From NCBI GenBank assembly GCA_038093515.1, contig JBBPSI010000057.1, positions 62,001 through 126,000 on the forward strand: a stretch of 64,000 nt of DNA. Direction: 5' to 3'. Position 1 is the stretch's first letter. Every line of letters starts with the position of its first letter. Source of the DNA: Butyriboletus loyo. Taxonomy: Eukaryota > Basidiomycota > Agaricomycetes > Boletales > Boletaceae. The position numbers and the translations under genes were made by a program. The notes under the pieces are model-generated. The model made no database searches. It worked only from the letters and a program-made list of their open reading frames with translations, and had not been told where the DNA came from. Below, piece by piece: positions 25,374 to 37,641 of the stretch.

Positions 25374-28300
25374 TCACACAAACATCTGCAACGGATGACG
25401 ATCATATACATTTTGACCCTCGCTCAGTTCACTAAGATCCGGATAAAACGGTACCATCGCATCTGCAGCACCGAGATACAGCGAGTTGTAGACACGCCAG
25501 TAGACCTAGAGAGAAGAACGAGCGGTGAGCGACGGCGTGGAGCAGACGATCGAGCAAGACGTACCTCGCGGACCTTACGTGCAGGATGGAACAAGCCTTG
25601 GAGTGTATAGCTTAGAAGAACACCTGGGCCCAACGTCACGCGCATGGCCTCGACGGCTTCCATAACTGCACCGATGACGTGTGGAGAGGTTTCAAAACAG
25701 TTGGGCCATACGAGATTCATTAAATGAAGCATCGAGTCTTCGCAGCCGAGACCCGCTACGCCAAGGGCCAAATGCTTTACGATGACACTTGCTGTTTGAC
25801 GGTGAACGAGGTCACGGTCTGTAAGCGCATCTTCCAGCATGGTGACCACCGAGTCAACGTAGTAGGCAGATTGTGGACCAACGTATTCGAATACGAAGGT
25901 CAGTGCTTTGAGACAGCCGGTCCGTACGTTGAGTTCCGCAGTGCGGTACTCGTTGAGGATTGCGGGGATACACGTGAAAGCTAGAAAGCAACGTCAGCCT
26001 ATATAGATCATTGACAGGGCGAATTACTCACGTCCGCAAGTCTCAGCTACGATAGCGATCGCGACGGTACTACAGACACGACTCTGACGTTCTTGCACAC
26101 GCAGGTTGGTGAGGAGAACTGAAAGAACATCCTGAGGGCCCAAACTCTTCGCAATGTAACCAAACGAGTTGACGGCGGCTCGTCGAATGCCCTTCTTATG
26201 TGCCTTTAAGAGGTCCAGGAGCTCGAAGCAAATGCGCATCCACTCTCTTGCTGGGACGAATTCAGCCCCGCGATCAGCTGAACATACACGTCAATACCGT
26301 GAGACACCAACGAGAAGACAGACGAGACTTACCGATACGACCAATCAGGTTAATCGATGCTTCCTGCACCTTTTCGTGTCGGTTACGGAGAATCGGTGTC
26401 ATTCGGGGTACTGTACGGACGTGGTCAGTCATGAAATACTAAACGATGCATATGAACACATACGAAGATCTTTAACCGGGGGGTTCATCTGAGTCATGCC
26501 AACGACATTAGCGATCGCACCCTCAGCAGCAATAATACTACCGAGCGTGTCGGGGTATTCTTCACCCAGCTGCTCAAACAAGACGAGACCGAGTTTGCTC
26601 AACAGCTGGTCTTCACCGCACTGTTTGATGACCACCGCAAGTCGTGTGGTCAAATCGGCTGCCTGCTGACGGACTTTAGCGCTCTTGTTGTTAAGACGCC
26701 AGAGGATCGTGGAGACAATCTGAGTGAGATATGGCTTGACGCGGATGCCAAGAGCGTTGACGACGGTACCGAAACCATCCAGCATGACTTGGTCTTCCGT
26801 AGTCTGCTCCTGGAAGGAATAGATGATGCCGTCTACGAGGCGAACCTCGAGACGTTCGTCGATGTCCGAGGCGCCAAGAGTAGCGACGACCTTAGTGATA
26901 GTCTCCATAACCATCTTCCGGTACGGCTCCGCCTCGTCCTTCAGCTCGTTCACTATCCTTCCGACAATCTCTGAAACGCCAGATTTTTGCGCGAGTTCCA
27001 CAGTGGTCTCCACGACTTGACGATAGTTCCGTCTATCCAATGCCATACGACGAACCCAGAACGACTTGAAAAAGTCAGGGAGAATATCTTGTTTAATGTA
27101 CTGCGCTGTGACACCTTCCGTAGCAGCGCATTGCTTGACCACTTTGAGCACGATCTTCTTCATCTCTTCGTCGGACGTCTGGAATTCGCGGATGAGGATG
27201 ACAGTAACTTCCTTTGTGTAGTAAGAGGCATATTCGGGATCCATAAGGGGAATGATGAAGCCGATCGCCTTCAAGAAGGCAGCGAGACCCTTGCCACGGT
27301 GTAGACGAATACCGAGCCAAAGAGGTTTAAGCACCTCATCGAACGACTCGATACCGTAAGGCGCTGAGGCTTCGGCCAACGCAGCGAGACCCAGGGCTGT
27401 CATGGTCCGCACCTTCTGCTGTTCGTCCGTGAGTCCATGGGCAATACAGCCCACCAGGTTTCGTAAGTGAGGAAGCACGGCGCAGCCCATCATGATGGCA
27501 ATCTGTTGGACGATTCGAATGCCGGTGTGACGCGCCTGCCACGACTTTTTGCTACGGCAGACGGCCTTGAGGAAGGGAAGTAGCGAAGGGATGCCAAGGG
27601 CAGATGCGACCACAGAGAATGCGCGGGCAGTCGTATTGCGAACATATTCATCAGCGTGATCAATATCAGGACGCATGGTGGAGATCATGTGGGCAAGACC
27701 AGCCGCTTTTGAGAGGTTGGATATGATTTCGCGCCCTTCGATACGAGCGTAGTAATCCTCGTCGATAAGTAAAGGTTCGATGACGACTAGGATCTTGTGC
27801 ACGTAAGGACGGACAAGGTCGTCGAGTTTGTACAAGACACGGTCGATAACCTTGACCAGCAGATGCCGTTCTTGATCTTCCAGTGTGCGTTCCATAAGTA
27901 GCGGGAGGATTTTATCAAAGAGTGGACCGGCGCCGAACTCGCGAGCTTTGTCTGTGATCTGACGAAGGGCGGTCTTTCGGACAGGTGGAGTGCCGTTCTT
28001 AATCTTCAGGAGAAGCCGCATGATCTTGCGTTCTTTCATTTCATCTACCGAAAGCTCAGTCTCATCCTCCTCTTTCAGAATCTTTGCGAAATACTGAGCA
28101 TCCTCCGGCTTGAAGAAGGCGAGATTTCCAACTCCTGGAATCTCAGTAGGCAGCTCGGGTGCGAGACCCGCAGCCGCCGCAATGGCAGCAGCGTCAGACG
28201 ATTCTTGTATATGGAAACCCCCGACTTCAGTAACAGGCGTCGCCATCAACTTGCGGGGGGTAACCATCGGCGCATAGCCTGGCGGAGGAGTAACAATGAC

Positions 28301-29056
28301 GTACCCTGTGGCCGGAAGAATAACGTCCAGTTCTTCATCCGTGAGGTAGCGGTTGTGTTTGTCCTCGTGCATGATACCTGGCGCGTTCATGATGATCTGT
28401 GTCATAGGCGCATCGGGGATGACAGCAGCTTGGTCCCAACGCGATCGTTTGGGAGTCTCAGCGAGAGAAGTAGTATTCTCCGTAGGCGTAGCATCCCAAC
28501 GAGACCGCCGTTTCTTTGGCGCAGACGGCTCTTCTTTCACCTCCGATTTATTAGGGTCCACGTTCTCATCCGTGGGCTCTGACATGTCCCATCTCCGTTT
28601 ACGCTTTGCTCCCGCTGCTTCCCGGTCCCGTTCCCTAGCTTCGGCGAGCTCTTTGGCAGCGGCAAGCTCCATAGCGACGTCTTGAAGCTCGGAAGCTGGA
28701 GGCGTCTTGTCCAAATCCATCTTCATCTTTCCCTCTTCCCTCTCTCGCCTCTCCTTCTCCTCAATCGCTCTCCGCACACGTACCTCCTCCTGCTCCAAAC
28801 GAGCCAACCTCATCGCATCCTTGTAACCCCCCTCGACCTCCATGCCTTCCTCAACATGTTTGAATGCATCCGCACTTTCTTGTGCGACTCGGTTGAAGCG
28901 ACGATTGTGATAATCCGATTGCCTCGACGCAATTTGACGTTTCGAGGCTGTTTCGGCAAAAGGGTCGAAGTTTTCCTCCTCTGCAAGGTCTGCAAACTCC
29001 TGAAGAATCTCCTTCGGCACGGTGAAGGAGTCAACGAGTCTTGGTGAGCCGGACAT
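25374..29056 (-). CDS. SF3B1: Splicing factor 3B subunit 1 (SF3B1/Hsh155)
   Basis: HEAT-repeat scaffold of the U2 snRNP that clamps the branch-site helix during spliceosome assembly. About 1,150 residues against about 1,300 in human. The N terminus is charged and coiled-coil-prone and carries three U2AF-ligand-type Trp motifs, KRKRRWD, RRSRWD and KRSRWDQ, meant for UHM domains of partner factors. Then come a conserved linker ([18 protein letters not shown]) and the HEAT superhelix with [69 protein letters not shown] and [19 protein letters not shown]. Four introns lie in the last 1.1 kb. The last acceptor gives [18 protein letters not shown] and the stop is TGA at 25376-25374; the C-terminal tail ([10 protein letters not shown]) differs from human. 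The long first exon (26,450-29,056) has no intron. Confidence 0.97.
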
Positions 29057-29484
29057 GACAGACGGTGATGGTGATGGTTGCAGAGAGAGTCGTTGGACGC
29101 CGACGAAAACAACCCGCAGGAAGAGTGTGAGCTGAGTCTAAATAATTCGCGACCAAATGTGTACAAATAACCCCTGTCGATTTGTCATCAGTATGCTCAG
29201 GGCAGTGTTAGAATGAATCACGATACACCAGCCAGTTTTGTACAAACGACTCTTGGAGACATATAATCATCTGGTTCGGTTCCATTAGTCTCACTGATCC
29301 GACGTTTTCCAAGCTGCCTCCGCCCGCCGCTTATTGGTAACCAAAAACCTACAACTCGTTTGTATTGACTCGATCAGTGAAACGGTTATTGGTCGGAACC
29401 AACGGCTAGCAGTCTGTAGCACTCGGCCACACTCGGTTAGCGTCGGAAACCACTGGCAGCAACTGTTTACTCGCGGCAACTTGG
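29057..29484. other. Divergent promoter region upstream of SF3B1
   Basis: About 430 bases between the SF3B1 start (-) and the small hypothetical gene (+). No motif was recognised apart from short AT-rich stretches. Confidence 0.35.
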
Positions 29485-29997
29485 ATGTATTGCAAGTTCG
29501 TTTGCTCTTCTTTTCAGACGTATCTACTACCTTGCATTCTAATCTTGAAACGTATCCCCCATCTGTCCGTGGTGTCCGAGAACCCATCCAAAAGTCGGCC
29601 TAAGACAGCCAGGTAAGTCGCCCACTCATAAATTCACCTTTTTATTTACATCTCCAAGGGTTTACTGGGATACACAGCTTCCGAGTACAGCTTCCATGAC
29701 GTACAAAGTGTTGATTGTCACTCGGGGGAGACATCGGCTAACTAATATACTGTCTCGCTACAACGATCTGAAACAATTCGATATTCTAAGGATTGAGCAG
29801 GTGTGTTTCATTCAGTAAGAATCACTTAATCCATCTCATTACAGCACGCTGATCTTGTGGAGAGTCGCGCAGTGCTAGCCTCTGCAAAGCAGACAGTAAC
29901 GTTATCGCTCGACGACTCTCTTAAGGCCCATTTGAGAGCTCTGATTGGTGGATTTATCGATGACGTGGCTTTTGGCGAGCTTTTTGCTCGTTTTTGA
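29485..29997 (+). CDS. Hypothetical 140-residue protein, three exons
   Basis: Not recognised. Exons 29485-29612, 29659-29800 and 29845-29997 join with good GTAAGT/GTGTGT donors and CAAG/ACAG acceptors to exactly 141 codons. The product begins MYCKFVCSSFQTYLL, continues RVYWDTQLPSTASMTYKVLIVTRG, and ends ALIGGFIDDVAFGELFARF. The three exons stay in frame without internal stops, which argues for a gene, but no domain is visible. The N-terminal exon is the least certain; a start at the Met of MTYKVL in exon 2 is an alternative. It ends only 74 bases before the next start. Confidence 0.4.
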
Positions 29998-30070
29998 CTC
30001 GGCTAGTTTTGCAGATGCCGCCAGCCCCTAGCAGCATAAGTACCACCTCCCGTTTCCAGCCGCTCCTGCG

Positions 30071-31782
30071 ATGGTGCGGGAAATTCTTTTCAGTCTTTTC
30101 GCAGCAGTTCTCGCTGTTCAGGTGCCATTGCAAAGCTCTGATCGAAGACTCACCACTCGGCTACTAGTATTCTTGTTGATGGGAATGGTGCCTCGACGAG
30201 CCTCCAAACCCAAATGCTACTGACCACCTCGTGTTCGAGACCGTCCACTTGCTGCTCCAACACTGGCCGAACACACGTATGAGAAATGGTAAGCGGAGTC
30301 CACGCGCCTGCATGGCTCTTCCCCGAGCGCATATTCTCCTCCAGGTCATGGTGTTGTGCCGGGAAGCGTTCCGACAGGAACACTTCTCTCCCATGGGACG
30401 TTTCGCGAAGAGCTGCCACAGGGCCCCGAATAGGTTGCTACGGATCTTGAGCATTCGTATTTCTTCTGCAGCGATAGGTCCAATCATTTCCGACAAGGAT
30501 GCTGGTATCTCACGTTCATGACCAGTCGACCACTCAAGGCCGTATATTTCGACGGCAGTAGTACTGCGGCGCTTCCTCACGGTTCATGGAATACACAAGA
30601 CCTTATCACATGGGGTAGAGCCGGCGATGGTGATCCGTCCGAAGAAGAGCGGCGAATCCAAGACCTCCATGAACGGGGCAAGAATTTCGGTGTGGATGGC
30701 TTTGTGAGGTAAATCTTCACTTTCGCCGATATCTTTTTGCATTGAACACATTCAGGATGCAAATAGAATTGTGAGCAATCACTTTTTGCCTTACTCAGTT
30801 CTCCTTAGTGAGGTCATGCTTTGTGACTTTACCTCTGGCGTCTGCGTGGTTTCTTCCACAAATCTAGCAAGCCGAGGGGTTATTCGACGACGGGTATGTG
30901 GGTCTTCGTCAATTGGGTTTCTTGCTGAAGGAATACTGAGGTGGCTCCGGGCAGCGGGTTTCGTTTCGTTTGAGGTTATGAATGCCGGTTCCTGGCACAA
31001 TCACTTCCCTGGAGAGATGCACGTCCAATTGGATCTAACTGGATTGGTCTCTTTCTACGCCACCTTACTTGCGCCTTCATTGGGTGGCATTCGGGCCGGT
31101 CAAGAGAGGTGGGACCATCACATGGGAAATATATTCAGCAAAGATTTATTGGCCGTAAAATCAAGGCTGGAGGCGGCTTTAGTCGGACCAGGGGGTCGGT
31201 CGAGCGGAATTGACTAGAAAACACTCATCCAGGTCATATGACCAATGCGCCCAATGACTCGAACTGGCACGTTACCTCCTGAACTCGTCGGCGGGATCCA
31301 ACAAAATCCAATCAGAGCTCAGAATGATGTTGACGCCTTCAAATCTCCCTTTCTCGGACTCATTCTGGACTGGACGATGCCTATCTACAAGCCGTGTGCT
31401 ACAATACATGCGTACACCATGGAGTCTGATTTGGACTCTATGACGGATTCAGAGGATCGCTTCTTCAAGCTGTACGAGGGACCAGCCGAGAGATTTGACG
31501 TGTGGTGACGAAGATGTGGACCGCGGGGATCGATCCGTTGTTAAACACAAAGGAATCCCTCGATTTTGCCGAAATAACGAAGCTTTGGACTAGTACGTGG
31601 GCCGAGGACCTGAACCAGCTGATGGGATGGCTCGACTGGAATGTGTGGGTGAAGCGTGGTCCCGAGGTGGGTCTACTATGCAGTCATGCGGACCTCATGT
31701 TTTCGTATCATGACTGATGGATGGTCGATAGGAGATGTGTTACTTGCCTACGAGGCCTATCGGTTTTCCTCGGCCACCGTGA
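30071..31782 (+). pseudogene. Decayed secreted-protein gene, basidiomycete family
   Basis: Starts with an apparent signal peptide (MVREILFSLFAAVLAVQ), then EPPNPNATDHLVFETVHLLL and, across an intron, MRNGHGVVPGSVPTGTLLSHGTF, GSWNTQDLITWG, FEVMNAGSWHNHFPGE, DLTGLVSFYATLLAPSLGG, and a C-terminal LMGWLDWNVWVK..EMCYLPTRP. From memory this is an uncharacterised family frequent in Agaricomycetes, in which EMCYLPTWPF is the usual ending. Lesions: TAG where GPEW is expected (30431-30433), TAG where GIDW is expected (31215-31217), a two-base loss near 31237, TGA for Arg (31255-31257), and a shift near the N terminus around 30190. The reading frame is therefore broken at about five places, yet most of the protein can still be followed, so inactivation looks recent. 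Confidence 0.75.
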
Positions 31783-32333
31783 CCTTCCCTTTGTCACATT
31801 TTGAGGGATCGGTTGGTTTTGACTTCCGAATCATGGTCACGGAAAGCCTGGGAGAGGCAATGTAGAATATACTACCTTACAGGACCTGATCTGTCTTCGT
31901 GACTCGACGCTAGACAGGGCGGAAGGGCTTGATGGATACTCCAAATCCGGTTCAAGGTGCATTTACGAACCCGCCCGTCTGGAATCTTTTCTTCCTGTGC
32001 ATGTACATTTCACTTCCAGGTTTACCCCGCCGCAGCCCATTGTTTGGGGGTGTCAGGAACTGTGAAGCAACGCCGGCATTCTTGTTTACTCTTCGCTAGC
32101 GCCAGCACCAGCAATCAGTCTCGTATTGCCACTGTCATGACTCTCCGGGTTTACTTGATCGGCATTCATGTTACAAGGCCAATTGCTTTTCACTGACCAC
32201 GGGGCTACCCACGAGGTTGGCCAGTCACAAAAGCCACATAATGTTACGCGCTGGTCATGCATTGCCAAATTCAAGGCCTGCTTGGCACAGAGAGTTTTGA
32301 AAAAGTGGCCAACTCGCGGGCAGGACCAACTCG
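31783..32333. other. Spacer, no gene
   Basis: Convergent spacer between the secreted-protein relic (+) and the MFS transporter (-). The part up to about 31,900 may still belong to the relic. No other feature was seen. Confidence 0.35.
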
Positions 32334-34154
32334 CTATTCATTCCACAATTTTCTTGGTAACAAGTAACCCACCCACAATGTTAACCCGACCATGACCACC
32401 ATCACCCAGTACGCCAAATAACCTCCCATGATATGTTTTTCGATACTGAGTGAAAAGGCAGAGTTGACGGTCACAGGACCGATAGCGCGCATGACAGAGA
32501 CGATCGTCTGCGCAATGCCATACGTTGCGCCGATCGACGCCTTGTTCGGTGCAGCAGCACTTATATACATGAACGTGATCCCTGATTAACGTGGATCATC
32601 AGATTGTCCATACTCATAATGGGCTGGCTCACCATAAGCAAAACCCGCAAATATAGACAAGATCTGTTGGAGTCCTACAAGGAACCAAACGAAGTGGCTC
32701 AGGCCGTATGCTCGTGCCGCGGAATTGATCACCGGGAACAGTGCTATCATAGGCAAGGATATAGAAACTGCTGTCAAGAACGTAGGTTTGGCGCCAAGCC
32801 AGTCGTGCACAGGAGCGAAGAATATCCATTGAATGATACCACCTGATATCCCAAGAAGTGCCAAGATTGTCCCAATTGCGGGTGGATCAAGATTGAGACC
32901 ACCCATTTCAATGGGCATCGCGTAGAAGACTGGGGTTACTGCACGAAAGGCGATGTCGACGAGGGAGAATGTAGCATAGCTCCCAGCTGCTATCATTACT
33001 GGGCGAACGAGAAGAGCGCGGAAGGGTATTTGTTTATTGATTGCTTCTGGTGCTGGTTCGTCTTGTAGGACCCCGTGGACCTGTGGATTGGGTCGTGGTT
33101 TATCGTCCTTGGTCGTTCCACCGAAAAGGTATTGCCTCAGTGTCATTTGGGGTTTCGTGGTCTGGATGAAAGTAAGTATCATTCACCCCGGTTCAGACCA
33201 GCTGACGGACCTCTTTCATAAACATAAAGGCGATGAGCCATGAAAGTGCCGCGACACCCGCCGAGACTGAACAGGGCAGAAAGTACGGGTATTCTTTGAA
33301 AAATACAGAATCACCAAAGATGTCCGGGAATCTCTCCGCAGGGCTAGCCAGAGACCCGCCAATCATTGGTCTTGATATTTATTCAGCACAAAAGGTATGG
33401 AAACGCAGTGGATAGCGAAAACAGACCCCAGTGTCGTACCCAAGGACCAAGTAATCGGCAAGATACCATATGCCTGCGCGATATTCGTAGAGTCCGTGAT
33501 CTCGATTGTCATGCTTTTCATTACACCAATGTTTCCATTCAGAGCGCCATTAAGACACCGACTTCAAGTATTCCGTCAGCCTTTCCAAAACGCAGGGTAT
33601 GCCAAACTTGTTCCCACCTGACAACGAGGCTCCAGAACGTCTTAGACAACCCGAAGCACCACATTGACGCTGATAGTCCGAAAAGCCCTATCAAAAGCAC
33701 GGGTCTGCGACCGATTCGATCTGACAAACGACTCCAATAGTATATTGTGCAAGCCTCGGTTAAAAAGAATAACGAATGCTAGGATCCGCAATTTTAGAAC
33801 TGGGTGAAGGTTGATAGGGCGCATAGGCAACGAACCATAAATCCAACATAGTACCCAATACGAGAGTCTTCGCCATCGGTAATACCAATGTCCCTTATCA
33901 GCTATACGAGAAGCAGACACGCAACTCTAAACATGTGTGAGGAATGTACAACGTCGAACTCGTACCTGAGGAAGGAACGGTGCTATGACCTGCGAAGTTA
34001 TTGGTTCTGAGACTTGAACCAACAACAATATGGAAAGTTGACGCCAAGGAAGGGGCGTCCTCTGCTTTGTTGTGTTAACTTGCTGAATATTTCGAGATTG
34101 GTCCCTTAGAAGTGGTGTCTCCTCGTCCGTTATCTGAGGCATCGTAGTCGGCAT
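32334..34154 (-). CDS. MFS transporter, DHA1-like, 12 TM
   Basis: Plasma-membrane or vacuolar major facilitator, probably a proton-coupled exporter of small molecules; the substrate is unknown. The ORF looks broken, but about seven short introns restore a complete protein of roughly 480-500 residues: start MPTTMPQITDEETPLL, first membrane helix LSILLLVQVSEPITSQVIAPFLPQ, IGYYVGFM|HSLFFLTEAC, the MFS loop signature SRLSDRIGRRPVLLIG, RCLNGALNGNIGVMKSM, GTTLGPMIGGSLASPAERFP, YPYFLPCSVSAGVAALSW, then a cytosolic loop rich in Lys/Pro and a second half starting IPFRALLVRPVMIAAGSYATFSLV. It ends VGLTLWVGYLLPRKLWNE. An alternative start is the Met four codons later (34142). It is intact despite lying between two relics. 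Confidence 0.88.
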
Positions 34155-34667
34155 CCAGATATGTTTAGACTGAGAGTGAGATGTGAGTAGGGTTTTCCTA
34201 AAATACCCATGCCAAAATATCCTCACCCGTGACGAGCTACTTTAAGAGATTATAGCATTTGAGCCCAGGAACTGGAATATATACCAGCGGGAGTTTTTTT
34301 TTTCACCATCGATAACGAAATCAGATGGGGGAAATTGTATGGCGGTGATTCGATTCTGGACCTACAGACTGTCAGAACCAAAGTCGTTTTATGGCCGCCA
34401 ACAATTACGTTTATTTTCCAGCTGTGCAATGTCCAAGGGACTAAGGCGGCCATGTTTCAGCTGTTGTTTTGTAGGTGTATGTCCAAGAAAAGCTCTAGAA
34501 AATTAATTCGTAGGGAGCTTTGGCTCCCTATAGTCTCAGATGTATTTATCGGCCCGGGCGGACCGTTAGGTTATTAATACGAAATGTAGTTACCACGGTT
34601 ACAGGAAATGCTGCGGTGGTGTGAGATGTACGGCACTGGTGTTCCTGGCCAGCGAGTCTTTAACGAG
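34155..34667. other. Spacer between MFS gene and GMC relic
   Basis: Contains the MFS promoter. A T10 tract lies near 34293-34303. No gene was recognised. Confidence 0.35.
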
Positions 34668-34990
34668 ATGAAATCGTTTCGCACAGCCCTCGCGTTTGCC
34701 GGGGTGGTCACAAGCTGCTGTGATGCTGGCAATCTTGAGCGGCGTTCACCTTTGATGTAGTGCTCGTTGGAGGCGGGACGGCGGGCCTTGAACAGACCGT
34801 CGGGTCCGTGTCGGTATCATCGATGCTGGATTCATATAACGCGTCCGGTGATCCTCTGCATCGATATGCCATATGGATCACAGATCGCCGTCAAGTATTA
34901 TCGGCAGGAGCTAAACCTAGCTAACTCTGTCATTCTGATTGCTGGGGCCCAGTTCTCCCCCAATATGGCCTCTTCGGGGCCTTTCATCAG
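34668..34990 (+). pseudogene. GMC oxidoreductase relic, N-terminal part
   Basis: An ATG at 34668 opens a signal-peptide-like MKSFRTALAFAGVVTS; after a frame change comes TFDVVLVGGGTAGLE, the FAD-binding Rossmann motif (GxGxxG type) of glucose-methanol-choline oxidoreductases. Then VRVGIIDAGFI and DMPYGS, and weakly ANSVILIAGAQFSPN, like the conserved mid-protein strand, appear in shifted frames. Everything after about 34,990 is unrecognisable, including the catalytic His region. It is a truncated, frameshifted relic; no parent copy lies in this window. Confidence 0.6.
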
Positions 34991-35576
34991 TCAGATCTAG
35001 TAAAACCACTAGACCGACAGTCCCGTGGTCGCAACTCGTGCTCGAAACGGCTCAGGTCCGTACGGTTCTTACAATCGCTGTGAACGCACCTAAATTTCCA
35101 TCAGACACACCCAAATCCAATAGGGATACCTTAAGAGAGCTGACGTAGCACCCCTGGCACAACAGCAATGGCAACACAGAGCTTGGGAGGTCAGAGCATT
35201 GTATAGCTTGCTTGGTTTCGTTTCCCTTTCAGGCATCGGATTTGATCCTGGAGGGTCTCCTCCAGATCGGCGGCGCGGGACCTACAACGAAGCTTCGAAC
35301 AGTTTTCATTTTCATTACCTTCCTTTTAAATAGGCTCCCCCGAACTAACCTGGCTCGAGGAGATGGTCGTTCGTTCTCCATCTGCACTCCTCCACTACTG
35401 TATCTATTTTATTGATCTGATATTGGGTTGACACTATTGTACTGGGTGGAAATGCGGTCACAGTTTGTTGTTCGCCAGACAACCTTGGACTCGGGTTAGG
35501 GTTATATATCGTGCCTTTCGTTCGCTGTTGAAACTTGACACCTTCAAGTCGCTAGTCATTTCTGGGATCATGGAAG
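34991..35576. other. Spacer, no gene
   Basis: No coding sequence recognised; it may hold unreadable remains of the GMC relic on the left and the promoter of the methyltransferase gene on the right. Confidence 0.3.
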
Positions 35577-36772
35577 ATGGAACCTCTCGTCAACCTTCAT
35601 AGTGACAGTGCCGCAGTCACTGATGCTGATGAAGAGGTACATACCATTCAAGCCGTTCTACAACCTCATCGCGGTCCTGGACGCTGACATGTCCCAAGAT
35701 CTTCCTCCTCTACTCGGCGCTCAACCAGACGAAAACGGATCTCGTTGGTCCGGATGGCTATCGTGGTTTAGGCCACATTGATTCACGGAAAGATACTCTG
35801 ACTATCCAGTTTGAGTTTCGACCACCTTCGGCTCCCAGCCTGCCGCAGCCCACGAAGAGACCGAAAAAACCGCGAAATAAAGCTTCCAAAGAAAGTCCGA
35901 CGCGGGTGGTCGTGATTGAGATCGCACAGGACCCAACCGCACTGCGAAGTAGAACCGGGGATACGGGCAGCGTGGTTTGGCGAGCAAGGTGAGGTTCGTG
36001 ATATTGCCGTCAGTCAGCTTGTCACATTGACACTGTACACGTGTTTTACTGCAATCTCGCAAAAAAAAAGTACAGAACTAGCAAGGGCTGTCCTACAGCA
36101 ACATTTCTTCCCTTCTGAAATACCTCTCTTCAATCGAGACCGGTTGGCAGAATCCCACTGCCTCGAACTAGGGTTAGCATGAACCTTTCTAAGAGTGGTT
36201 TTCCCTGAAATTAAAAGGGGTCTCGTATATGAAGAGCAGGCACGGGACTTCTCGGTCTTGCGCTTGCACCCTTACTTCGCACTTATACTGTCACCGACAT
36301 CAAGCCTCTCCTGCCGCTCATTCGAAAGAACATTTCGCTGAACTCGCTCGGATGCCATGACGGATCCCTTGGTAATTCAAAGTCTAACGTCACGATCGAA
36401 GAATTGGATTGGCTCGCGCTTGCTTCTCTTCCATCCGGCACGACGCGAACACGTTACCGTCCTGTCCCAAAGGTCACCTCAGCCTCGGAGCTCGATTCTA
36501 CCCACCACGGTGCATGGGATATAGTTTTCGCGGTTGACTGCATATATAACCCCTCGCTCCTTCCTGCCCTCGTTGATACCATAGATACGGTCTCAACTGC
36601 GGGACGAACCTGGGTTGTCGTGGTGGCGGAGCTGAGACAGGAGGATGTTCTACGAGAGTTTTTGGATCTGTGGCTGAAACGGGTTACTAGTGGCAGGTGG
36701 GAGATCACCCGGGTCGAAGGCTTACTGGACGTTCACTTTGTCATATGGGCTGGGTGGAAGCGCCTAGACTAG
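35577..36772 (+). CDS. Lysine methyltransferase-like protein (PF10294 type)
   Basis: SAM-dependent methyltransferase of the seven-beta-strand METTL21/EFM group, which modifies lysines on proteins such as elongation factors. Start MEPLVNLHSDSAAVTDADEE at 35577; splicing yields IFLLYSALNQTK, a Pro/Lys-rich linker, GSVVWRAS-TELARAVLQQHF, and then the SAM-binding motif HCLELGAGTGLLGLALA, which becomes perfect only when the third intron ends at the AAG just before AGCAGGCACGGG (36,236). The acidic motif TVTDIKPLLPLIRKNI and the substrate-side motif DIVFAVDCIYNPSLLPALV follow, with VVVVAELRQEDVLREF near the end. About 320 residues. Similarity to yeast Efm6 is suggested by the DCIYN motif but not certain. 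Confidence 0.85.
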
Positions 36773-37449
36773 CTGTGAGTATGATGTGCACAGCGTTTTG
36801 GCCGACGCAATGGAATGAGGTATCCTAGTACTATATATCGTTTCCCAACCCGACCGTACCACCACAATGCCGCACTCACGACTGGGTTATTTCCATTTCA
36901 ACCAAATCTCCTACGGTCAGATTCAAAACATACTCGGGTTTTGGCAAGCGTCAAATCGGTGCTGAATTCAGACTCCGCCCGCCCAGTCGGTATTACGAGA
37001 GATCTATTAGTTGAATTATTAATAAAGGCATCTGCCTTGAACCATAGGTCTCCAAAATTAACATGTGAGTAGGTATGAGGGGCTTATCAAGGGGGCGTTG
37101 TGGAACGTATGCAGAGTGTAAGGAACATACATGAGTATGAGACGTGGGACCACTCGACGATGAGGGGAAATCCAGCACGATGTGGTGGTCTGGCCAATTT
37201 GGAACGAGAAGGTCATTTGTCGAGGTGGAAGATTGTAGCGGCTCTACTGAGGAGGCAGAAGTGCGCTTTCTTGAACCGCCGAAAAGTCCACTAAACTACT
37301 GTACACAGAACACCATTCCTTGAACTATTCCTAATCCAGCTTGCTCGGACAAAACCCTCTCGGCAGCGCATCTCCGACTTGACGGAGCAATGAAGCTGCC
37401 TCATCATTGTCTACAGCAGGTATGCTCTGATGCTATCCCTGCTAACAGG

Positions 37450-37562
37450 CGGAGAAGGTGGTTTCCGACCACTTGCAACTCAGGACGGGTGAAGATTTAT
37501 TTCGGACACATCTGTTTTGGCGCCTTCAATTTCAGAAGCTCGGGTCCTAGGAAGTGTTCGCA
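37450..37562 (-). repeat. Inverted counterpart of 14436-14510
   Basis: Read on the minus strand this segment shares ACTTCCTAGGACCCGAGCTT and, after an interval, CAAGTGGTCGGAAACC with 14436-14510 on the plus strand (ACTTTTTAGGACCCGAGCTT and CAAATGGTCGGAAACC). Two diverged copies of one unclassified element in opposite orientation fit best. Confidence 0.5.
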
Positions 37563-37641
37563 CAGGTTAGGAGTAGGTTTTACCTGAATCTGGTGTATCA
37601 TTCGTTGTCCAGGTAAACCAGAAACTACTAGTAGAACACGG

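Noticed and set aside
32586..33182. MFS gene read as a pseudogene because of broken frames
   Set aside because: All breaks coincide with short GT..AG introns whose removal restores conserved MFS motifs, so the gene is intact.
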